Below, one piece after another: positions 47,381 through 55,807 of a stretch of DNA of 55,836 bases. The position numbers and the translations under genes were made by a program. The notes below the pieces were generated by a model. That model had not been told where the DNA came from. It ran no database searches and was given only the letters and a program-made list of their open reading frames with translations. Origin of the DNA: Ascidiaceihabitans sp029251465 (GTDB lineage Bacteria; Pseudomonadota; Alphaproteobacteria; Rhodobacterales; Rhodobacteraceae); contig NZ_CP170634.1 of the NCBI RefSeq assembly GCF_042932805.1, positions 1-55,836 on the forward strand, in the 5' to 3' direction. Each line of letters starts with the position of its first letter. Within the stretch, counting starts at the first letter, position 1.

Positions 47381-50087
47381 TGCTCAAACCTTTGATGGCT
47401 GCGCGCACACGATCCGGTGTCGCAGGCACGGTTGTGATCCGCGCGCCAGTGGCGTTGTAGATCGCGTTCAGGATGGCGGGTGCGGTCGGTATTAACACGT
47501 GTTCGCCCAAGCCCTTGGCCCCGTAGGGCCCGTGCGCATCCGGTTCTTCGATGATGATCGTTTGCACCGGCGGCATGTCCCCGATTGTGGGGATCAGGTA
47601 GTCGTGCAGGTTTTCGGTGCGTCCGGGAATGTATTCTTCCATCAGCGCCATGCCCAGCCCTTGGGCAATGCCGCCCTCGACCTGGCCTTCGACCAACATC
47701 GGATTGATCGCCTGACCGACGTCGTGGGCCGCGACAAATTTGACAGGTTTGACAGTGCCATAGGCCGTGTCGACATCCACGATAACAAGGTGGGCTGCAT
47801 ATCCGAATTGCGCGTAGGGTTCGCCTTGGCCATTTTCATCCAGCGGTTTGGTCGGCGGATCATAGGTTTCAATTGCGCGCAGAACGTAGCCTTCTGAATC
47901 GGGGGTTAGGGTCAACAGATCAAAGGATTGCTCGTCAGCTTTGATGCACCCTTCGCCAATGGTCAGCGTTGTGTCGGGGCCTGCGTTCATTTTGGACAGG
48001 ATCAGCGCGCGCAACGCCTCGCCGGACAACCGTGCGGCATTGCCTGAAACGTAGGTCTGGCGCGAGGCTGATGTTTTGCCCGCATCCGGTGTCACGTCGG
48101 TGTCGGGGCCGATCAGTTCGATCTGCGAAACGGGCACGCCAAGGGCTGTGGCAAAGATTTGCGCGATGACGGTGTTGGCGCCTTGGCCGATGTCCATCGC
48201 GCCCTGGTGTAGCACAACTGTGCCGTCTGCGCGGATGCCCGATTTGATGGTCGACGGATTTGGCAGTGACGTGTTGCCACAGCCGTACCAGCCCGCCGCG
48301 ATGCCGACCCCGCGTTTGACGGTGGCGCTCTGCGCGTTGAAATCTTGGGCGGCGCGGTTTTCGGCGGTCCATGGCGCACGTAACGCTTTGAGGCAGGCTT
48401 TGATGCCGACGCCTTGGTTAAACACTTGCCCGCAGACAGTGGGCGCGCCGTTTTCGAGCGCGTTGAGAATGCGGAATTCCAAGGCGTCCATGCCCAGTTT
48501 TTCCGCCAAGCTGTCGAACAGGCTTTCTTGTGCGATTGCAGACTGTGGTACGCCAAACCCGCGAAACGCGCCCGCAGGCGGGTTGTTGGTGTGAATTCCT
48601 TTGGATTCAGCACGATAGTCGGCGATCTGATAGGGGCCAGAGGCATGCACAGGCACGCGATTGGCGACGGTTGGACCCCAGCTGGCGTAAGCACCTGTGT
48701 CGAAAAGCCCGAGGAAATCAAAGCCGGTGATCTTGCCGGATTTGTCCGCCCCAATCCGCAGCGTGATGTCAGAGGGGTGCCGTTTTGTCGTGCTCTGCAT
48801 CGATTCCGTGCGGCTGTAGGTTAGACGCACGGGCTTGCCGGTTTTCAGCGTTGCAAGGGCCAGATAGGGCTGCACACTGATGTCCAGCTTTGATCCAAAA
48901 CCACCGCCAACACCGGTTGGAATGATCCTGATTTGTGATCGTTCCAAACCCAAGATGACTTCGAGCGCCTCAAGATCCATCACTGGCGCTTGGGTGCATG
49001 CATGAATTTCAACGCGCCCGTTTACCATTTGCGCAAAGCCGGCTTCGGGTTCGATGTAGGCGTGTTCGACAAAGCCGCTTTTGTAGTGCCCTGTGACAGA
49101 TATTTCCGCGTTGTCCACGGTTTTGGCCGCGTCACCGCAGGCAACAAATCCGCCGCACATGACGTTCTGCGCGCGCCCGTCGTGAAGCGGCGCTTGGGCG
49201 GTGTGCAGGGCTGCGTGCACGTCTTGGACCGCGTCCAGCTCGGTCCATGAAACGGGGAAATTATCTGGTGACAAAAGCCGTAGTGCGTCGGATGTGCCGA
49301 TCACTGCCGCCACTGCTTCGCCTCGAAAACGGGTTTCGGTTTCGGCAAATACAGGTTGGTCGACAAAGGCGGGGATGACCCCAAACGCGTTTTGTCCTTG
49401 GATATCCGACGCCGTCAGTGTGGCGACGAGGCCCTCGTTCGCATGTACAAATGCCGCCAAATTGCCCAGTTCAAATCGTGCACGCGGGTAGGGGGAGCGG
49501 ATGATCAACAGCTCAAGCGTGCCAGCTGGTGCCACGTCATCGCCAAATGCCTCGGTGCCTGCGGTTTTGCCTGAACCGTCCAACCGGCGGATGGAATCCC
49601 CGACCAGTCCGGTCGTGTCCCGCGCAAAGGCGGCCTTGCCCATCACCGCGTCGATGATTTTGCGATAACCCGTGCAGCGGCATAAAACACCACCCAATGC
49701 GTCTTTGACTTGGTCCTCGTTTGGATGCGGCGTTGTGCGCAACAACGCGACGGCTGCGACCATCATTCCCGGCGTGCAAATTCCGCATTGCGCCGCCCCA
49801 TGGTCTTGAAAACGCTCGGCAAGCTGCGCCGCGATCGGGTCATCACCGTGCAATCCGCGCAGGGTTTCGACAGTCTTGCCAGCGACCTGCTGGGACGGGG
49901 TCAGGCAGGCGCAAACCGGCGCGCCGTCAATCAAAACCGTGCAGGCGCCGCAATCACCGGCGTTACAACCGATCTTGACGTCGCGCGCGCCCAGGCGTTC
50001 GCGCAGCGTTTCTGACAGGCGTTCGCCAACATTTGGGGTCACGCTGATTGCACGGCCATCAAGGTTGAATTCGGTTGTCTGTGTCAT
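47373..50087 (-). CDS. Xanthine dehydrogenase-family hydroxylase: fused 2Fe-2S and molybdopterin subunits
   Basis: From the ATG at 50087 this is a 904-residue molybdenum hydroxylase that inserts water-derived hydroxyl into N-heteroaromatic rings. The N-terminal ~160 residues hold both [2Fe-2S] clusters: IGCNAGDCGACTVLIDGAPVCAC and CGICTPGMM...CRCTGY. The rest is the molybdopterin domain, with GVGGGFGSKLD, GAFRGFG and the C-terminal GAKGLGEH, in which the late Glu (LGEH) is the catalytic base position. Fusion of the small and large subunits, with FAD on a separate chain, is an alternative to the usual three-subunit enzyme. It is the likely nicotinate-type 6-hydroxylase of the cluster, and overlaps the FAD gene by ATGA. 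Confidence 0.9.
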   Translation of the reverse strand: MTQTTEFNLDGRAISVTPNVGERLSETLRERLGARDVKIGCNAGDCGACTVLIDGAPVCACLTPSQQVAGKTVETLRGLHGDDPIAAQLAERFQDHGAAQCGICTPGMMVAAVALLRTTPHPNEDQVKDALGGVLCRCTGYRKIIDAVMGKAAFARDTTGLVGDSIRRLDGSGKTAGTEAFGDDVAPAGTLELLIIRSPYPRARFELGNLAAFVHANEGLVATLTASDIQGQNAFGVIPAFVDQPVFAETETRFRGEAVAAVIGTSDALRLLSPDNFPVSWTELDAVQDVHAALHTAQAPLHDGRAQNVMCGGFVACGDAAKTVDNAEISVTGHYKSGFVEHAYIEPEAGFAQMVNGRVEIHACTQAPVMDLEALEVILGLERSQIRIIPTGVGGGFGSKLDISVQPYLALATLKTGKPVRLTYSRTESMQSTTKRHPSDITLRIGADKSGKITGFDFLGLFDTGAYASWGPTVANRVPVHASGPYQIADYRAESKGIHTNNPPAGAFRGFGVPQSAIAQESLFDSLAEKLGMDALEFRILNALENGAPTVCGQVFNQGVGIKACLKALRAPWTAENRAAQDFNAQSATVKRGVGIAAGWYGCGNTSLPNPSTIKSGIRADGTVVLHQGAMDIGQGANTVIAQIFATALGVPVSQIELIGPDTDVTPDAGKTSASRQTYVSGNAARLSGEALRALILSKMNAGPDTTLTIGEGCIKADEQSFDLLTLTPDSEGYVLRAIETYDPPTKPLDENGQGEPYAQFGYAAHLVIVDVDTAYGTVKPVKFVAAHDVGQAINPMLVEGQVEGGIAQGLGMALMEEYIPGRTENLHDYLIPTIGDMPPVQTIIIEEPDAHGPYGAKGLGEHVLIPTAPAILNAIYNATGARITTVPATPDRVRAAIKGLSNE

Positions 50088-50914
50088 GCCAATGCCGCCC
50101 GTTTGATCGCGCGTACGCATTGTTCGGCCACAACATCCAGACGGAATTCACCGCTACCACGAACATCATCGATCGGGGACAAGGGGGCCAGATGGTGCCG
50201 CGCAACGTGCACGTCTTGTGGGGTTTTGCCAATTAAACTGGCCTCAAGATCGGGGAGGCGTTGCGCCACTGCCGAACAGGCACCAACCGCGACACGGGCC
50301 TGTGCAATTTTGCCTGCGTCATCGCATGTGATTTGAGCGGCGGTCATCGTGATCGAGATCACCAGATATCTGCGGCTGCCTAGCTTTTCAAAAGCGGATT
50401 TCGCATTCGCATCCGGGTTCGTGACCAGCACGGCTGTGACCAATTCGTCGGCTTGCAGCTCGGTTGAACGTGGTCCTGTGATAAAGTCACCGAGCGGCAT
50501 GATCCGTGGCCCGCGTGCAAGGCTGCTCACTTCGAGTGACGCATCCAGCGTTAAAAGCGGCGGCACCCCATCAGCGGCTGGCGATGCGTTGCAAAGGTTG
50601 CCACCAATCGTGCCAGAGTTTTGGATTTGCACGCTGCCGACTTCGCGCGCGGCCTGTTTCAGCGCATCAAAAGCTGCAGGCAGATTTGCGTTGATGATCT
50701 GCGTCCAATTGACGGCAGCACCGATACGGATGTGATCGTCTAAATGGGCGATGCTGGTCAGGTCGGGAATGCGCGTCACGTCTAACAGGTTTTGTGGCGG
50801 ACGCCCTTGACGGCTGGCGGGGTACACATCCGTGCCGCCGGCGATCACCGTTTGGTGCGCCTTTGCTGCCAATGTCAAAGCAGAGGCTAAATCGGTCGGA
50901 CTGTTATAGCTCAC
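50084..50914 (-). CDS. FAD-binding subunit of molybdenum hydroxylase
   Basis: This 276-residue FAD subunit (CoxM/XdhB type) starts at GTG 50914 behind CAGGGG. It has the flavin motifs VIAGGTDVYP near the N-terminus and SVQIQNSGTIGGNLCNASPAAD in the middle, plus the C-terminal CO-dehydrogenase flavoprotein domain. It passes electrons from the Mo/Fe-S subunit to a quinone, O2 or NAD acceptor. It is the first gene of the minus-strand run FAD - Fe-S/Mo - reductase - UPF0280 - DUF1185 - DUF1185, all overlapped, and its start is close to a perfect inverted repeat (operator). Confidence 0.92.
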   Translation of the reverse strand: MSYNSPTDLASALTLAAKAHQTVIAGGTDVYPASRQGRPPQNLLDVTRIPDLTSIAHLDDHIRIGAAVNWTQIINANLPAAFDALKQAAREVGSVQIQNSGTIGGNLCNASPAADGVPPLLTLDASLEVSSLARGPRIMPLGDFITGPRSTELQADELVTAVLVTNPDANAKSAFEKLGSRRYLVISITMTAAQITCDDAGKIAQARVAVGACSAVAQRLPDLEASLIGKTPQDVHVARHHLAPLSPIDDVRGSGEFRLDVVAEQCVRAIKRAALA

Positions 50915-51239
50915 GTGTGCCCCTGACTATCATTAGTATGCTAATGATATTGGGGTGGCGCATTTTGTCAATTGTGAATTGTATGAACGCATAATTTCTG
51001 CGGTGATCTGGAGGATCTATAATGTCGCATATGTGAAATTTGACCCGATGAATTGTAAGCCGAAGTTCGTCGTATGTGCTCAAACTGTCTTGATCTTATC
51101 TATACGCAACGAACTTGCATTTCTGAACACTGGGAAAGAATGGCCTTTTAGGCGAGTAAAGTCTGCCTCAGTTCGTACAGGCGTTTGGTTAGGAACCTGC
51201 TGCGCCGCGCATATTCAAAACTGGATACCGAGATCTTAT
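50915..51239. other. Intergenic region carrying the operon promoter; no convincing gene
   Basis: This 325-bp stretch between the start of the FAD-subunit gene and the 3' end of the lipoprotein gene contains the inverted repeat described separately. A plus-strand frame from 50955 to 51416 runs through it, but it lacks an RBS, has no recognisable motif and overlaps the well-supported lipoprotein gene, so I do not call it. The AT content is visibly higher than in the flanking coding DNA. Confidence 0.5.
50929..50948. promoter_or_regulatory. Perfect inverted repeat, probable MarR operator
   Basis: ATCATTAG-TATG-CTAATGAT (8-bp perfect arms, 4-base spacer) lies 15-34 bases upstream of the GTG start of the molybdenum-hydroxylase FAD subunit. 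This is the size and symmetry of MarR-family operators, and a MarR gene is present in the island at 43395-43829. Binding there would block the promoter of the minus-strand catabolic run. Confidence 0.7.
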
Positions 51240-51608
51240 CTACCCAAGATCAGGTGCGTAGCGTCGACAGCTATTGCCTGTGTATCGGCTGTTGATCACA
51301 CGACCATTTTCGAGCGTGGCGACATAGTTGCACGTCAATATCGTGGTTTGTGTGCGATACCCCTTGGTAACAAAAACACCATTCTCGAGACTCTGGATCG
51401 GAACACGTGTTGTTGAGGTGTTTTTATAGTCCCAAACGGCTTGGGTGTTAGACTGGGATTGAGGCGCGCCAATTTTGCTCACCACTGCGGAAAGTAGCCT
51501 GCCATCAAATTGGGCCTTTCGGGCCGTAATTTCTTCTTCAGATTCAATGCAGCCGGTCAAGCCAAACGCGACCAATGCTACAGTGGCAATGTGTCGAGAT
51601 TTCATCAT
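51240..51608 (-). CDS. Small lipoprotein
   Basis: This 122-residue protein has a type II signal peptide, ending in the lipobox LTGC (MMKSRHIATVALVAFGLTGC), so it should be lipid-anchored at the inner or outer membrane. The mature part has SAVVSKIGAPQSQSNTQAVWDYKNTSTTRV, the pattern 'G-x-P-x-x-x-x-x-x-x-x-x-W-x-Y' seen in small envelope lipoproteins related to SmpA/OmlA-like repeats. A pair of cysteines (TC, SC) may form a disulfide. The start at 51608 or 51605 overlaps the ChaN-like gene (ATGATG). Function unknown. Confidence 0.75.
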   Translation of the reverse strand: MMKSRHIATVALVAFGLTGCIESEEEITARKAQFDGRLLSAVVSKIGAPQSQSNTQAVWDYKNTSTTRVPIQSLENGVFVTKGYRTQTTILTCNYVATLENGRVINSRYTGNSCRRYAPDLG

Positions 51609-52513
51609 GGGTCCTTCGGTTGGATAGGTTTTAAGCGATTACATAACGAGGTTTTCTCGAGCTTTGGCGTGAACCAAATGTAATCAAAATCCGAGAGTGG
51701 CGCAGCTACGCTGTCTTGAAATGGGGTGAGGAAATCTCCGACTTGGGCGTCGGTTTCAACCATTGTGACCACGACGGCGTCTTGGTTCGGGAAATGTCGG
51801 GGAATGCCTACAGATTTGCGCACATGCGCGGAGCCAACCATCAGGATGGTGCCGTGTTGTTTGTCAGCGCGTTCAATCATAGAGCGGGTCATATGCACGT
51901 CTCGCGCCAATTGCAGATTTGCCAGATTGTTGGCGCGTTCCTCTGTAATCAGATCACAATGGGCCTTTTTCATATGATTTGTGTAGTAGTCTAAGGTTGA
52001 TTGGTTTGGGGTGGTTTGCTTGATATCACTTAAGCCCGCCAGCGCCTGCTTTTGTTCGGGATCGGTTAAATCCGCGCCTACGATATTTGCTTTAGTAGCA
52101 AATGCGGCGTCAAACATGGGGGCATAAAAGCTCCACGACGGCCAGTTAGTATCGGCCCAGTTCAGGTCGATACCCAATTCCAGCGCATATTCCGGGGCCT
52201 TTGCCCGGTAGCTTTTGACCGTTGCCGTTTGCGTGTAGTCGAGCATTTCAAAGGCGACAGTCGGATATTTACCGGCTTCAGCAAGTGCCATCAGAACAAA
52301 TGCCTGACGCCTTTGGTGAGCGTTGCGCCCGTGCCGCTCGCCCAGCAGAATGTACTGTGCTTCTAAAAGAGATGCCCGCATGGTTTCAAAGGAAACAAAT
52401 TGCTCCTCTGAAACCCCCCAGATTTGCCCCGCAAGCGGTGCCAGTTTATCTTCAGTATGGCCAACGTTTGCTGCCATGCAAAATGCGACGACAGATGAAA
52501 GTAAAGACTTCAC
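51605..52513 (-). CDS. ChaN-family (haem-binding) exported protein
   Basis: This 302-residue exported protein belongs to the ChaN family, which binds haem as a dimer in Campylobacter and is often linked to iron uptake. It has a signal peptide (MKSLLSSVVAFCMAANVGHT). The family motifs are ILLGERHGRNAHQRRQ (E-x-H-x-x-x-x-H-x-x-x-Q) and GSAHVRKSVGIPRHF near the C-terminus. It lacks a lipobox cysteine near the cleavage site, so it is probably soluble or periplasmic, unlike many ChaN lipoproteins. It overlaps its neighbours on both sides (ATGA), in an IalB-ChaN-lipoprotein operon. Confidence 0.83.
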   Translation of the reverse strand: MKSLLSSVVAFCMAANVGHTEDKLAPLAGQIWGVSEEQFVSFETMRASLLEAQYILLGERHGRNAHQRRQAFVLMALAEAGKYPTVAFEMLDYTQTATVKSYRAKAPEYALELGIDLNWADTNWPSWSFYAPMFDAAFATKANIVGADLTDPEQKQALAGLSDIKQTTPNQSTLDYYTNHMKKAHCDLITEERANNLANLQLARDVHMTRSMIERADKQHGTILMVGSAHVRKSVGIPRHFPNQDAVVVTMVETDAQVGDFLTPFQDSVAAPLSDFDYIWFTPKLEKTSLCNRLKPIQPKDP

Positions 52514-53001
52514 TGGATCGCCTCATAGGCTTTTGTGAACCCGGCCAACGAAACAACGGGGTTCACTTCTGATTGGGCGGCGTCAAAAAAGCGAATGCTC
52601 ATTTTGTTCCCTCGCTTCATTGACTTGATAAGCGAGTTTGAGAGTTTCACTCCCGCAAAACATCCATCAACATTACATATCTCAAACGGTAAGACGGCAC
52701 CCTTTTGATTATCGATTTTGTATTGCCAACCAGTGCTGAGTAATATGCCTAGTGGGAATGTGATGAGGGCCGTCGGGTCATCTGATCCGTAGATTTTGAA
52801 TTCCAAAATCAACCGATTTGTTGAGGCCTGAACGATCGCTTGAGACATACGGCAGCCTTGATCGCCCTCACATGTAACGCGCCAGTCACTGAAGGTTTGT
52901 GTGTCTTCAATATCTTGCGCGTGTAAGGGCAGGGCGCTTGCGAGTGTCATCCAAGCCACAAATGCAGATTTGGTTGTTTTCCACATGTTGGTAACCCGCA
53001 T
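52510..53001 (-). CDS. Invasion-associated locus B (IalB)-family protein
   Basis: This 163-residue exported protein belongs to the IalB family, named from Bartonella but common in free-living alphaproteobacteria. After a signal peptide (ending LPLHAQ), the mature part has DWRVTC-x6-C-RMSQ, with a conserved Trp-Cys and a Cys-Met pair, and later FEICNVDGCFAGVKL with two cysteines. The two cysteine pairs probably form disulfides in the periplasm. The real start may be ATG 52986 (MWKTTK), which gives a standard signal peptide. The first residues before it are short and unconserved. The gene starts the coupled envelope operon. Confidence 0.85.
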   Translation of the reverse strand: MRVTNMWKTTKSAFVAWMTLASALPLHAQDIEDTQTFSDWRVTCEGDQGCRMSQAIVQASTNRLILEFKIYGSDDPTALITFPLGILLSTGWQYKIDNQKGAVLPFEICNVDGCFAGVKLSNSLIKSMKRGNKMSIRFFDAAQSEVNPVVSLAGFTKAYEAIQ

Positions 53002-53052
53002 TGATTGAATTAAGTCTGGCGTGGAATAGCGAATTTGTAGGTATCAAGCCAG

Positions 53053-54363
53053 ATGTATTGTGAAAAAAAATCCCGCTTGGGTCTGTCATTCCAAACTGGG
53101 GTATCCCTTCTGGGCATCTTCACGCTCTGCCTTTTTACCTTATCATCGCAGTATTCTGTTGCTCAAAGTGTCGTCACTGATGGCGGAACAAATACGAGCG
53201 TGACGGTGTCATCTGACGGGTTGATTACCGTTGGTCTTGCTCCTGCGAATTCCGCATCCATCAGCCACAACACTTTTACAAACTTCTCGGTTCAAAGCGC
53301 AGGCGTGAATTTGGACAACAGTGCAGTGGCTGCCAGCACCATTTTAAACGAGGTTACGTCAACAAATAAGACACTTATAAATGGTCCGCTGACCGTCATT
53401 GGCGCAAGGGCCGATGTGATTATTGCCAATCCAAATGGAATTGCAGTGAACGGTGGTCGTTTCCAGAACACAGGGAACTTGGCGCTGACAACCGGTACAG
53501 TGAATGTCGACACTTCTGGTGTCGTCACGTCGACAGTCAACACAGGGCGCATTGTCGTTGGACAAGATGGATTGTCGGGCACAATGGATGAGTTGGCGCT
53601 CATTTCGAAAAGCCTGCGTTTGCTGGGGGGGATTAGTTATGATCTTCCGAGTGACCAATCACATGTTAACGTCATCACCGGATCCTCAGTCACAACGATA
53701 GATCGGGACCGAGGAGGTTTGGGCGTTGATGGGGCAAATGCTTTGCCATGGGCATTGGCAACTGCAGGTACCGGTGATGCCAACGGAAATCTGATTGTGG
53801 ACATTGCCAATACGGGGTCAATTTCAGCGGGCCGCATCAGTTTGACTGTGACCGATACAGGGGCTGGAGTGCGGATTGCTGGCGATCACATGGCCGCTGC
53901 TGGAGGTTTCCGATTAACGTCAACGGGCCATCTTGAGATGGCAGATACGCGTGTGACTGCAAAAGGTTCGGTCATCGTTTCAGCCGCCTCGGTGGATCTG
54001 GCATCAGCCGAAGATGCCAGGACCGAAATCCGCTCGAATGAAAGTGGCGTTGTTCTCATTGCCAATGCCGGCAGCGTGGCGCTAGGGCAATCGTCTGTGT
54101 CTGGTGTGACCACGGCTTCAGGTACATTTGCATCGGATGGTGGTGTGACTGTACGAGCCAGCGAAAATATAACTACCACTGGCACTGAGCAAAACCGAGC
54201 TTTTGTAAGTTCTACGATCGGAGAAGACTCTGACGCCGTTGCCAACAGTAACGTGGTGTTCGTTGCAGGCGGATATATTGACCTTTCAGGCTTGGATTTT
54301 GTAACGACTGACGATGTTCGAATGTGTCCGTCGTCAGGGTTTTTGGAACCAATGGCAGCTTAA
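53053..54363 (+). CDS. TpsA-type filamentous haemagglutinin N-terminal-domain protein, truncated by IS insertion
   Basis: This 436-residue exported protein starts with a signal peptide (about residues 1-38, ...SQYSVAQ) followed by the TPS secretion domain of two-partner systems, including the conserved NPNGI motif in ADVIIANPNGIAVNG and NTGNLALTTG. Beta-helix-like repeats follow. The native frame ends at residue 424 (54324), where the IS begins. The last 12 codons, CPSSGFLEPMAA, and the stop come from the element's terminal repeat. Family members are usually far longer, so it is a 5' remnant, and its 3' part would lie beyond the window. No TpsB transporter is in the window. The product may still be secreted as a short passenger. 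Confidence 0.87.
   Translation: MYCEKKSRLGLSFQTGVSLLGIFTLCLFTLSSQYSVAQSVVTDGGTNTSVTVSSDGLITVGLAPANSASISHNTFTNFSVQSAGVNLDNSAVAASTILNEVTSTNKTLINGPLTVIGARADVIIANPNGIAVNGGRFQNTGNLALTTGTVNVDTSGVVTSTVNTGRIVVGQDGLSGTMDELALISKSLRLLGGISYDLPSDQSHVNVITGSSVTTIDRDRGGLGVDGANALPWALATAGTGDANGNLIVDIANTGSISAGRISLTVTDTGAGVRIAGDHMAAAGGFRLTSTGHLEMADTRVTAKGSVIVSAASVDLASAEDARTEIRSNESGVVLIANAGSVALGQSSVSGVTTASGTFASDGGVTVRASENITTTGTEQNRAFVSSTIGEDSDAVANSNVVFVAGGYIDLSGLDFVTTDDVRMCPSSGFLEPMAA
54325..54353 (+). repeat. IS left terminal inverted repeat
   Basis: The first ~29 bases of the element, beginning TGTCCGTCGTCAGGG, mirror the right end imperfectly. The repeat encodes part of the 12-residue tail now fused to the haemagglutinin. 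Confidence 0.82.
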
Positions 54364-54398
54364 GCTAAGACAGAGTTTGGCTCATCTGGTTGGTTTGA

Positions 54399-55379
54399 TT
54401 ATGCGGCGCGTTGTCTGTGATGCAAGCGTCGCGTTTCGAGCGTCTTATGTTTGATCCTTTCTCGTTGCTGTAGAATGGCTTTGTACCGTCCGAAGTAGAC
54501 ATCAGACGGTGTGACGTTGCTCAGGCTCTCGTGGAAGCGCCGATGATTGTAGTGATCGACGAAGGCTTCAATCTGGGCTTCGAGATCACCGGGTAGGAAG
54601 TAGTTTTCCAGCAAGATGCGGTTCTTCAAAGTCTGATGCCAACGCTCGATCTTGCCCTGGGTTTGCGGATGATACGGCGCACCGCGCGAGTGCTTCATAC
54701 CTTTATTCTGCAACCATTCGGCCAGTTCCCCCGAGACGTAGCTGGAGCCGTTGTCGCTGAGCAGTCGCGGCTTGTGGACGACATGAACTTGGTCACATCC
54801 CGACGCTGCTAAAGCCAGATCCAACGTGTCAGTGACGTCGCGGGTCCGCATATTGGTGCAAAGCTTCCACGCGATGATGTAACGGCTGTAGTCGTCCAGG
54901 ATCGTGCTGAGATAGAACCAGCCCCAACCGATGATCTTCAGATAGGTGAAGTCGGTCTGCCACAGCTGATTGATGGCCGTCGTTTTGTCTTTGAACTCAC
55001 TGGCGGCCTTGATCACAATGAAGGCAGGACTGGTGATCAGATCGTGCGCCTTCAAGATCCGATACGTTGAAGCCTCTGATACAAAGTAGCTTTCTGTATC
55101 TGTGAACGTCACCGCCAGTTCTCGCGGTGACAACTCTGTCTCCTTCAACGCCAGTTTGACCACCTTGCGACGCACGTCGTCAGGGATGCGGTTCCAGACG
55201 TGCTTGGGCCTGGGAGACTGGTCCTGCAGCCCAGCCTCACCACGCTGGAGGTAGCGATCATACCAACGGTAGAATGTGGTGCGGGGGATACCGAGCTTGG
55301 CGAGCGTCAGGCGGGCTGACAGGTGGCTTTCTTCGACCAACCGGATGATCTCTAGTTTCTCAGATGCAGGGTATCTCAT
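54399..55379 (-). CDS. IS3-family transposase OrfB (DDE catalytic domain)
   Basis: This 326-residue protein carries an rve integrase core with the DDE triad: Asp in LWQTDFTYLK, Asp in LLSDNGSSYVS, and Glu in HPQTQGKIERWHQTLKN. The N-terminal ~60 residues are a helix-turn-helix (EKLEIIRLVEESHLSARLTL...TTFYRWYDRYLQRG). Its ATG overlaps the OrfA stop by 4 bases, in the -1 frame relative to OrfA. An A7 run 36 bases upstream may allow a frameshifted OrfAB fusion. The gene is intact, so the element may be active. Confidence 0.93.
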   Translation of the reverse strand: MRYPASEKLEIIRLVEESHLSARLTLAKLGIPRTTFYRWYDRYLQRGEAGLQDQSPRPKHVWNRIPDDVRRKVVKLALKETELSPRELAVTFTDTESYFVSEASTYRILKAHDLITSPAFIVIKAASEFKDKTTAINQLWQTDFTYLKIIGWGWFYLSTILDDYSRYIIAWKLCTNMRTRDVTDTLDLALAASGCDQVHVVHKPRLLSDNGSSYVSGELAEWLQNKGMKHSRGAPYHPQTQGKIERWHQTLKNRILLENYFLPGDLEAQIEAFVDHYNHRRFHESLSNVTPSDVYFGRYKAILQQRERIKHKTLETRRLHHRQRAA

Positions 55380-55750
55380 TCGGGGTCGCCCCCACCGTCG
55401 AACATGCTTTTTTTGAGAAGACGCAGTTCCAGCGTCTGTTCAGCCACCACTTCCTTCAGATCACGGGCTTCGCGGCGCAGGTCCTTAACCTCATCTGTGT
55501 TTGCAGCACGTGCCGTATCGCCAGCTAGCCGCCGTTTGCCAGCCTCCATGAAGTCCTTGGACCATTTGTAATAGATGCCCTGTGATATGCCTTCACGGCG
55601 GCACAGTTCGGCGATGCTGTCTTCTCCACGCAGACCGTCCAGGACGATCCTGATCTTCTCTTCGGATGAATAATGCTTGCGCGTGGCCCGCTTGATGTCT
55701 TTGACGATCTTCTCGCCAGGGCTTTTGCGTGTTCCAGTTGTCTGTCTCAT
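55376..55750 (-). CDS. IS3-family transposase OrfA (HTH domain)
   Basis: From the ATG at 55750 (RBS AGGAGT) this is a 124-residue protein with an N-terminal helix-turn-helix (SSEEKIRIVLDGLRGEDSIAELCRREGISQGIYYKWSKDF) and a C-terminal leucine-rich coiled coil (KDLRREARDLKEVVAEQTLELRLLKKSM). This is the normal OrfA layout of IS3-family elements, used for terminal-repeat recognition and multimerisation. The A7 run at 55408-55414 falls in the codons for LLKKS near its end. A start at 55798 would add 16 residues. Confidence 0.92.
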   Translation of the reverse strand: MRQTTGTRKSPGEKIVKDIKRATRKHYSSEEKIRIVLDGLRGEDSIAELCRREGISQGIYYKWSKDFMEAGKRRLAGDTARAANTDEVKDLRREARDLKEVVAEQTLELRLLKKSMFDGGGDPE

Positions 55751-55807
55751 GTCCCACTCCTCAGTGGTTACGATGAGCCAACAACTCTCTCTTATCAAAT
55801 ATACCTA

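Noticed and set aside
50955..51416. Plus-strand open frame of 153 codons
   Set aside because: It has no RBS and no family features, and overlaps the lipoprotein gene, which has a clear lipobox and coupled start.
55408..55414. A7 run as a proven -1 frameshift site
   Set aside because: The -1 frame is open into OrfB, but the run is not in the canonical slippery phase and an ATGA overlap offers a simpler route, so it is only noted.
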